A DNA stretch of 64,000 nt from Dactylosporangium roseum (GTDB lineage: Bacteria; Actinomycetota; Actinomycetes; Mycobacteriales; Micromonosporaceae): positions 6,465,501 to 6,529,500 of the forward strand of contig NZ_CP073721.1 of NCBI RefSeq assembly GCF_025264685.1. Reading direction: 5' to 3'. Under the pieces are notes generated by a model that did no database searches, was not told the origin of the DNA, and saw nothing but the letters and a program-made list of their open reading frames with translations. Of the stretch, positions 58,128-64,000 are shown piece by piece; the stretch's first letter is position 1, and each line of letters begins with the position of its first letter. Both the position numbers and the translations under genes were made by a program.

Positions 58128-59545
58128 CTGTTCGCGTTCGCTTCGCTCCCTCGCCGACCGGGATGTTCCACGTCGGCGGTGCCCGCTCCGCGCTGCAGAA
58201 CTGGATCTACGCCAGGCAGCACGGGGGCGTGTTCGTCCTGCGCATCGAGGACACCGACGTCGCCCGCAACCGTCCGGAGTGGACGGAAGGCATCCTCGAC
58301 GCGCTCGCCTGGATCGGCATCGCCCGGGACACCTACGAGGGTCCGTACTTCCAGTCCACCTACGCCGAACAGCACTGTGCCGCCGCGCACCAGCTCTACA
58401 CCTCCGGCCGCGCGTACTACTGCGACTGCACCCGCGAGATGATCCAGGAGCGGGCCGGCGCGCAGTTCCGCGGATACGACGGCTTCTGCCGCGACCGCTC
58501 ACTCGGTCCGGGTGAGGGGCGGGCGCTGCGCTTCCGCACCCCCGACGAGGGGGAGACGCGGGTCGTCGACCTGGTCCGGGGCGAGCCGACGTTCGACAAC
58601 CGGCTCATCGAGGACTTCGTCATCGCCCGTGCCGACGGCTCCGCGGTGTTCCTGCTCGCCAACGTCGTCGACGACATGACGATGGGGATCACCCACGTCA
58701 TCCGGGCCGAGGAGCACCTGCCCAACACCCCAAAGCAGCAACTGCTCTGGGACGCGCTGGGCAGGACCCCGCCGATCTGGGCGCACGTGCCGGTCGTCGT
58801 CAACGAGAAGCGGCAGAAGCTGTCGAAGCGGCGGGACAAGGTCGCCCTGGAGCAGTACCGTGACGAGGGCTACCTCGCCGACGCGATGCGCAACTACCTG
58901 ATGCTGCTCGGCTGGGCTCCCGCGAACGACCGGGAGATCGTGCCCTGGTCGGTCATCGAGGACGAGTTCCGGATCGAGGACGTCAACCCGTCGCCGGCGT
59001 TCTTCGACGAGAAGAAGCTGCGGGCGTTCAACGGCGAGTACATTCGCGCACTGCCCCCCGCCGCGTTCGTCGAGGCGTGCACGCCGTGGCTGACCGGCAC
59101 GCCGGTGGCGCCCGGCACGACCGACGTGCCCGCTCCCCCGTGGCCGGCGGCGAACTTCGACCCGAAGGTCTTCGAGGCGCTCGCCCCGCACGCCCAGACG
59201 CGGATCGCCCTGCTGTCGGAGATCGTGCCGAACGTCGACTTCGCGTTTCTCGACGAGCCGCCGACCGACGAGGCGGCCTGGGCGAAGGCCATGAAGGAAG
59301 GCTCGGCCGACCTGCTGGACGCCGCGATCGCGGCGTTCGAGAGCGCCTCGTGGGAGGCGGAGACCCTGAAGTCGGCGCTCGAAGCGGTCGGCGCCGAGCG
59401 GGGCCTGAAGCTGGGCAAGGCACAGGCCCCGGTGCGGGTCGCGGTGACCGGCCGGTCGGTGGGCCTGCCGCTGTTCGAGTCGCTGGAGGTCCTGGGCCGC
59501 GAGCGCACGCTGTCCCGCCTGCGGGCGGCCCGCGCCCGCCTCTGA
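58124..59545 (+). CDS. gltX: Glutamyl-tRNA synthetase, zinc-type
   Basis: 473 residues, class I aminoacyl-tRNA synthetase that charges tRNA-Glu (tRNA-Gln too if the organism uses GatCAB). HIGH-type motif FAPSPTGMFHVGGARSALQN, KLSKRRDK for KMSKS. A zinc site YYCDCTREMIQERAGAQFRG followed by YDGFC (Cys-x-Cys ... Cys) is present. As I recall it, the single M. tuberculosis GluRS lacks this site and diverges strongly here, so this may be a second, paralogous gene. GTG at 58124, four-base overlap with marR. Confidence 0.88.
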   Translation: MTVRVRFAPSPTGMFHVGGARSALQNWIYARQHGGVFVLRIEDTDVARNRPEWTEGILDALAWIGIARDTYEGPYFQSTYAEQHCAAAHQLYTSGRAYYCDCTREMIQERAGAQFRGYDGFCRDRSLGPGEGRALRFRTPDEGETRVVDLVRGEPTFDNRLIEDFVIARADGSAVFLLANVVDDMTMGITHVIRAEEHLPNTPKQQLLWDALGRTPPIWAHVPVVVNEKRQKLSKRRDKVALEQYRDEGYLADAMRNYLMLLGWAPANDREIVPWSVIEDEFRIEDVNPSPAFFDEKKLRAFNGEYIRALPPAAFVEACTPWLTGTPVAPGTTDVPAPPWPAANFDPKVFEALAPHAQTRIALLSEIVPNVDFAFLDEPPTDEAAWAKAMKEGSADLLDAAIAAFESASWEAETLKSALEAVGAERGLKLGKAQAPVRVAVTGRSVGLPLFESLEVLGRERTLSRLRAARARL

Positions 59546-59626
59546 CCGGCCCGGCGGTGTCCGCCCGTCCAGGTTCACCCCGGGCGGGCGGATACGGGAC
59601 AACCGGGCGGGGTAGCCGCAGGGGCC

Positions 59627-60910
59627 GTGAGAACCGTGCTGGTGGTCGCGATGCTCCTGGCCGGCCTGGGTGTCCTGGCCCCGCGCGACGCACACGCCGC
59701 CGAGCCGCGGGTGGGCATTCACGTGCGCGACGGCCGGGTCGTCGAGGCCAACGGCAGCGACCTGGTCCTGCGCGGCGTGAACCACGACTTCATGTGGTGG
59801 CCGAACCGCAACGACGTCTTCGCCGGCATCAAGACGGCCGGCGCCAACGCGGTGCGGGTGCCCCTCGGCATCGGCCATCAATGGCGGCTGGCCAAGAAGG
59901 AGGAGGTCGCGAACCTCGTCGGCCTCTGTGCGAAGAACCGCCTCATCTGCGTCATGGACGCCCACGACACCACGGGCTTCGGCCAGGACAAGAAGGCCGC
60001 GACGATGGCGCAGGCGGTGCGGTTCTGGCTCGACATGCGCGACGTGCTGGTCGGCCACGAGGACCACATCATCGTCAACCTCGCCAACGAGCCGTTCGGC
60101 AACGGAACCACGATGCCCTGGGTGCAGCAGACGTCCGACGCGATCCGGTCGCTGCGCGCCGCCGGCCTCAAGCACGCGCTGATGATCGACGGCCCCGGCT
60201 GGGGCCAGGACGAGTCGTTCGTCATGCGCGACAACGCCGAGCGGGTCGTCGCCGCCGACCCGCTCGGGAACACCCTGTTCGACATCCACATGTACGGCAT
60301 GTTCAACAACGCCGGGAAGGTCAACTCCTACCTCAGCTCGTTCACGCAGCGCCGCCTGCCGATCGTCATCGGCGAGTTCTCCGGCGAGCACCAGTGGGGC
60401 GACCCGGACGAGGACGCCATCATGGCCTACGCGGAGGCACGCGAGCTGGGGTACTTCGGCTGGTCCTGGAGCGGCAACGACGCGCAGTACAGCTATCTCG
60501 ACCTGGTGAAGAACTTCGACGCCAACAGCCGCACCGCCTGGGGACAGCGCTTCATCAACGGCCCCAACGGCCTGACGACGGACACCCGGGAGGCCACGGT
60601 CTTCCGCAACGGCACAGGTGCGGACCAGAAGAACCGCGCACCGCGGGGGGTGACCGTCGCCGACGTGACCTCGAACAGCGTCCGGCTCAACTGGCAGCGC
60701 CGGCCGGGCGCGGTCGGCACGACGTACCAGGTGGTGGCCGTGAACGGTGCGGCCGAGGTCCGGGTGCTGACGACCAGCCGGACCGACGTGACCCTAAAGG
60801 GCCTGAAGGGCTCGACGGAGTACACCTACGCCGTCTACTCCCGGGACCTGCTCGGCAAGCGGTCGCCGCGCTCGGCGATGGTCGCCGCGGTCACTCCCCC
60901 GGCGCGCTGA
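59627..60910 (+). CDS. Secreted GH5 glycoside hydrolase with FnIII domain
   Basis: 427 residues. Signal peptide MRTVLVVAMLLAGLGVLAPR, cut near DAHAAEP. The catalytic TIM barrel of family 5 (cellulase/mannanase type) follows: GSDLVLRGVNHDF, acid/base Glu in IIVNLANEPFGNG, HMYG, and nucleophile Glu in VIGEFSGEHQWG. From about residue 335 one fibronectin type III module (PRGVTVADVTSNSVRLNWQR to the end). Degrades beta-mannan or beta-glucan outside the cell. GTG at 59627. The close GH1 gene may finish the breakdown inside. Confidence 0.93.
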   Translation: MRTVLVVAMLLAGLGVLAPRDAHAAEPRVGIHVRDGRVVEANGSDLVLRGVNHDFMWWPNRNDVFAGIKTAGANAVRVPLGIGHQWRLAKKEEVANLVGLCAKNRLICVMDAHDTTGFGQDKKAATMAQAVRFWLDMRDVLVGHEDHIIVNLANEPFGNGTTMPWVQQTSDAIRSLRAAGLKHALMIDGPGWGQDESFVMRDNAERVVAADPLGNTLFDIHMYGMFNNAGKVNSYLSSFTQRRLPIVIGEFSGEHQWGDPDEDAIMAYAEARELGYFGWSWSGNDAQYSYLDLVKNFDANSRTAWGQRFINGPNGLTTDTREATVFRNGTGADQKNRAPRGVTVADVTSNSVRLNWQRRPGAVGTTYQVVAVNGAAEVRVLTTSRTDVTLKGLKGSTEYTYAVYSRDLLGKRSPRSAMVAAVTPPAR

Positions 60911-60986
60911 CGGCCTCCGCACCGAGGGTTCGACCCGACCATCCCGGCGGTGACGCGCGGAACCTTCGACAGTCCGCAGCGTCGTA

Positions 60987-61002
60987 CGGGCTCGCGAGCC
61001 CG
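60987..61002. promoter_or_regulatory. Perfect 16-base palindrome with A-run
   Basis: CGGGCTCGCGAGCCCG followed by AAAAAA, 39 bases before the AAA-regulator start. It could be an operator for that gene or, read on the minus strand, a hairpin preceded by a T-run. Not assigned. Confidence 0.35.
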
Positions 61003-61040
61003 AAAAAATGTCAGAGGGGTTCGCTACCGTCTGAAGGGTC

Positions 61041-64000
61041 ATGTGGACCCGGGTCAGTGAGACAGTCATCGGGCGGGAGCACCCCGCCGGTGTGCTGCGT
61101 GCCGAGATCGACCGGGTGGCCGAGAGCCACGGCGGCCTGGTGCTGGTGACCGGCGAGCCGGGCATCGGCAAGACGACCCTGGTCACCGGCGCGGCCGAGG
61201 CGGCACGCGACCGCGGGGTCACGGTCGTCGGCGGCCGCTGCTGGGACTCCGAGAGCGCGCCGGGCTACTGGCCGTGGGTCCAGGTGCTGCGCGGCCTGCA
61301 CCGGCAGGCGGCCGCGGACGAGTGGGCGGCGATCGAGGAGGCCGGCGGCGGCAGCGTCGCCGCGCTGCTCGGCCGGGCGACCCGCCCGGAGGAGCAGGCC
61401 GACACGTTCAGCCTGTATGACGACGTGACAGCGGCCCTGGTGGCGGCGTCCCAGCACCGCCCGGTGATGGTCGTCCTCGACGACCTGCACTGGGCGGATC
61501 CGGCGTCGCTGCGGCTGCTCGAGTTCGCGGTCCAGCACACCTGGTTCGAGCGGCTGCTGCTGGTCGGCACCTACCGCGACGTCGAGGTCGAGTCCGTCAC
61601 CCACCCGCTGCGTGCGCTGATGCTGCCGCTCGTGGCCAAGGCGACCACCGTGACGCTCACCGGACTCGAGCCCGCGGAGGTGGCGGCGCTGATCACCCGC
61701 GCGGCCGGCCGGGAGCCGTCCGCCGCGGTGGTGGCCGAGGTGCACCGGCGCACCGGCGGCAACCCGTTCTTCGTGGAGCAGACCGCACGGCTGTGGCGGG
61801 CCGGCGGGTCGGTGTCCGCGATCGCGCCGGGGGTGCGCGACGCCGTGCGGCGCCGGCTCGACCTGCTGCCCGACCCGCTCGTCGAGCTGCTCACCACCGC
61901 GTCGGTGCTGGGCCACGAGTTCCACCGCCAGCTCCTTGCGGCCTCGGTCGCGGCGCCGGTGCCCGAGGTCGACCGCCTGCTCGACGGGGCGATGGCGGCC
62001 CGCCTGGTGGTCGGCCGGGGCGGCGGGCGGTTCGCGTTCGGCCACGACCTGGTCCGCGAGACGCTCTACGACGCGCTGCCCGACCAGGAGCGACACGACC
62101 GGCACGCGGCCGTGGTGCGGGCCGTCGGGCGGACGCCCACGCTGCGTGACCGGCTGTTCCCGAGTGACCTGGCCCGCCACGCGTATGCGGCCGGCGCGCT
62201 GGTCGAGCCGGCCGTCGTGGTCGAGCACCTGCTCGCCGCCGCCCGCGAGGCATCCGGCCGGTTGGCGCCCGAGGAGGCGATGGGCCACCTCCGCCGGGCG
62301 CTGGAGCGGGCCGAGGATCCGGCCCGGCGGGTGCTGATCCACCTCGACCTGGCGCAGGAGCTGCTACACGGCGGCGGGCGCCGTGAGTCTTGGGACCACA
62401 TCGAGGCCGCCGCGTCTCTGGCCCGCGACGTCGACGACCCGGCGGTGCTGGCCCGGGTGGCGCTGGTGGCCGATCGCCACCGGGGACCGCGCAGCCGCGA
62501 GGCGCCGTTGATCGAGCCGCTGCTGCGGGAGGCACACGCCCGGCTCGTCGGCGCCGACGACGGTGACCTGCCGCGCGACCGTCTGGTGGGCGAGCTGATC
62601 CGGCACGCCGAGATGCTGGCGCGCGAGAGTCGGAACGACGAGGCACTCGCGTTCAGCCTGTGGAGCCGCCACGACTCGATCTGGCGGCTCGGCTCGGCCC
62701 GCGAGCGGGAGGCGCTGCTGTCCGAGATGGAGACCGTGGCCCGGCGCTCCGGCGACAGCCACACCGCGACCTTCGCGGCGTCGCTGCGCTGGGTCGCCCT
62801 CCTCGAGCTGGGCGACCCGCGGTACTACGCGCAGCTCCAGACGATGCAGGCGCTCGCGGAGCAGGTCGACGTCGCCCAGGTGCGGCTCGCGCTGGCGATC
62901 GACAGCGCCATCATCGCCACGCTGCGCGGTGAGTTCACGGCCGCCGAGACGCTGCTGCACGAGATCCGGCTGCACTTCGACTCCGCCCACGACGACTACG
63001 CCTACATGGGTCACCACGTCCACTGGGCGCTGCACATGCAACGCGGCCGGTTCGCCGAGGCGGGCCGCGTGCTCGGCGACATCTCCGAGGCGCGGGGTCC
63101 CTACCTCGCGCTGGCCGCCGCGTTGACCGCCGCCGCCCAGGGAGACCCCGGCCCGGGGACGCAGCACATCGCGGACAACGCCGGCCGGCCGTGCCCGCCC
63201 TCGATGGAGCCGCTGTTCCTGCGGCTGCTCGCCGAGGTCGCGGTACTCACCGGCGACCCGGCGGCATGCGCCCAGGCCCGCGCGGCGTTCGCACCGCACC
63301 GCGGCCGGTGGCTGGTCTCTGTCTACGGCTGCGACGTCAGCGGCCCGGTCGACCTGTGGGTGGCGATGATCGACGCGGCCGAGGGCCGGTGGCACGACGC
63401 GCTCTCCGGGTTCGCGTCCGCGCGGGCGGCAGCCGACCTGCTCGGGGCGCGACCGTGGTCGCTGACCGCGCGGCTGGGGCTGGCGACGGCCCTTCTGGAC
63501 AGCGGCGCGTCGGCGGTGACGCTGCTGGCCGAGGTCGAGCGCGAGGCGGCCGAGATCGGCATGCCCCATCTGGCCGCCAAGGCCGCCGCCCTGGCCGGCG
63601 GTTCAGGGCTCCCGCCGCCGGCCGCGACGGCCGACGGCGCCGGGCCGCCGAGCCAGGCCGACGCCCGTGTCGGCGGCCCAGGGCTCTCCGGTGCGGCCGG
63701 TGGCACAGGTCTTCCGGGTCCGGCTCTCGCAGACCCGGCCGTTGATGCCGGCCGGGTCGCCGGTGTGTCGACCTCGGCGGGTGGCCGGATCGGATCCGCC
63801 GATCCCGCGGCCGAGTTCCGGCGTGAGGGGGACGTGTGGCGGCTGGCCTTCGCCGGGCGGGTCGTGCACCTGCCCGACGCGAAGGGACTGCGCAACCTCC
63901 ACGTGCTGCTGAGCCGGCCGGGCGACGACATCGCGGCGGTCGAGCTGCTCGACCCGGCCGCGGGGCCGGAGCTCGTCGCGGCCCGGCGGATGGGCGGCGA
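61041..64000 (+). CDS. Large AAA ATPase / LuxR-like regulator (3' end outside window)
   Basis: At least 986 residues; the frame is open to the end of the window. N-terminal AAA domain with Walker A TGEPGIGKTTLV at residues 37-48 and Walker B MVVLDDLHWADP near 145, typical of MalT/LuxR-type LAL and predicted ATPase regulators. Then about 700 residues of helical TPR-like repeats and a Gly/Pro-rich segment near 860-915. A C-terminal piece (REGDVWRLAFAGRVVHLPDA, KGLRNLHVLLSRPGDDIAAV) is the block I recall near the end of actinobacterial ATPases of this type. No DNA-binding domain is seen before the window ends. ATG at 61041 after GAAGGG. Confidence 0.85.
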   Translation, partial: MWTRVSETVIGREHPAGVLRAEIDRVAESHGGLVLVTGEPGIGKTTLVTGAAEAARDRGVTVVGGRCWDSESAPGYWPWVQVLRGLHRQAAADEWAAIEEAGGGSVAALLGRATRPEEQADTFSLYDDVTAALVAASQHRPVMVVLDDLHWADPASLRLLEFAVQHTWFERLLLVGTYRDVEVESVTHPLRALMLPLVAKATTVTLTGLEPAEVAALITRAAGREPSAAVVAEVHRRTGGNPFFVEQTARLWRAGGSVSAIAPGVRDAVRRRLDLLPDPLVELLTTASVLGHEFHRQLLAASVAAPVPEVDRLLDGAMAARLVVGRGGGRFAFGHDLVRETLYDALPDQERHDRHAAVVRAVGRTPTLRDRLFPSDLARHAYAAGALVEPAVVVEHLLAAAREASGRLAPEEAMGHLRRALERAEDPARRVLIHLDLAQELLHGGGRRESWDHIEAAASLARDVDDPAVLARVALVADRHRGPRSREAPLIEPLLREAHARLVGADDGDLPRDRLVGELIRHAEMLARESRNDEALAFSLWSRHDSIWRLGSAREREALLSEMETVARRSGDSHTATFAASLRWVALLELGDPRYYAQLQTMQALAEQVDVAQVRLALAIDSAIIATLRGEFTAAETLLHEIRLHFDSAHDDYAYMGHHVHWALHMQRGRFAEAGRVLGDISEARGPYLALAAALTAAAQGDPGPGTQHIADNAGRPCPPSMEPLFLRLLAEVAVLTGDPAACAQARAAFAPHRGRWLVSVYGCDVSGPVDLWVAMIDAAEGRWHDALSGFASARAAADLLGARPWSLTARLGLATALLDSGASAVTLLAEVEREAAEIGMPHLAAKAAALAGGSGLPPPAATADGAGPPSQADARVGGPGLSGAAGGTGLPGPALADPAVDAGRVAGVSTSAGGRIGSADPAAEFRREGDVWRLAFAGRVVHLPDAKGLRNLHVLLSRPGDDIAAVELLDPAAGPELVAARRMGG

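Overview
The window is about 72% G+C actinobacterial chromosome. It is most likely from the Micromonosporaceae (Actinoplanes-like), judged from GTG/TTG starts, GGAGG-type ribosome sites, many 4-nt GTGA/ATGA gene overlaps and gene order. The order lipA, DUF4191 gene, RDD gene, glnA1, glnE, glnA2, panB and, further on, RNase H/phosphatase, zinc-ribbon protein, Nif3 protein, aceE, DUF3052 gene and ahpE follows the mycobacterial Rv2217-Rv2241 arrangement, so much of the left two thirds is conserved core. The genus is an inference; no 16S gene is present.

Layout. 1-8660: lipoate synthase 3' end, two small membrane proteins, and the nitrogen block. In that block glnA converges on a glnA2, class I amidotransferase, glnE operon. 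8813-11558: nadE and panB. 11586-16548: a chemoreceptor and a tightly overlapped operon of RNB ribonuclease, F420:NADPH reductase and cytochrome P450. 16674-18931: a 644-residue Lys/Ala-rich H1-like protein and a small conserved protein. 19368-21894: a truncated cyclase-like protein, aroA and a secreted fascin-like protein. 22332-24334: a GtrA/DUF2142 membrane pair. 24718-26426: a tandem duplication of an Uma2-type nuclease gene together with the 3' end of the RNase P RNA gene, one copy internally deleted. 26443-31693: TSUP transporter, RNase H/phosphatase, zinc-ribbon, Nif3, flavoprotein and XRE/TPR regulator. 31887-33148: primase/polymerase-domain protein and a possible phage-tail relic. 33816-41400: aceE, small proteins and a fused alpha/beta 2-oxoacid dehydrogenase E1. 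41402-44621: an Hsp70-like membrane fusion protein and ahpE.

44724-49046 is the most distinctive accessory region. An intact tRNA-Val(TAC) gene is followed by about 4.2 kb of mobile-type cargo (HTH/PLD-like protein, Nudix hydrolase, membrane protein, HD protein, broken GntR regulator, tyrosine-integrase relic, Phd/RelE toxin-antitoxin pair, conserved hypothetical). It ends in a degenerate copy of the tRNA 3' half, so it reads as the remnant of an integrative element that has lost its transfer genes.

49313-64000: second chemoreceptor, small proteins, aldo/keto reductase diverging from a GH1 beta-glucosidase, an RND exporter diverging from a MarR regulator coupled to a zinc-type glutamyl-tRNA synthetase, a secreted GH5 hydrolase, and a large AAA ATPase regulator cut by the window end. 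Two families of intergenic palindromic repeats are present. There is no CRISPR array, no rRNA operon and no clear biosynthetic cluster.
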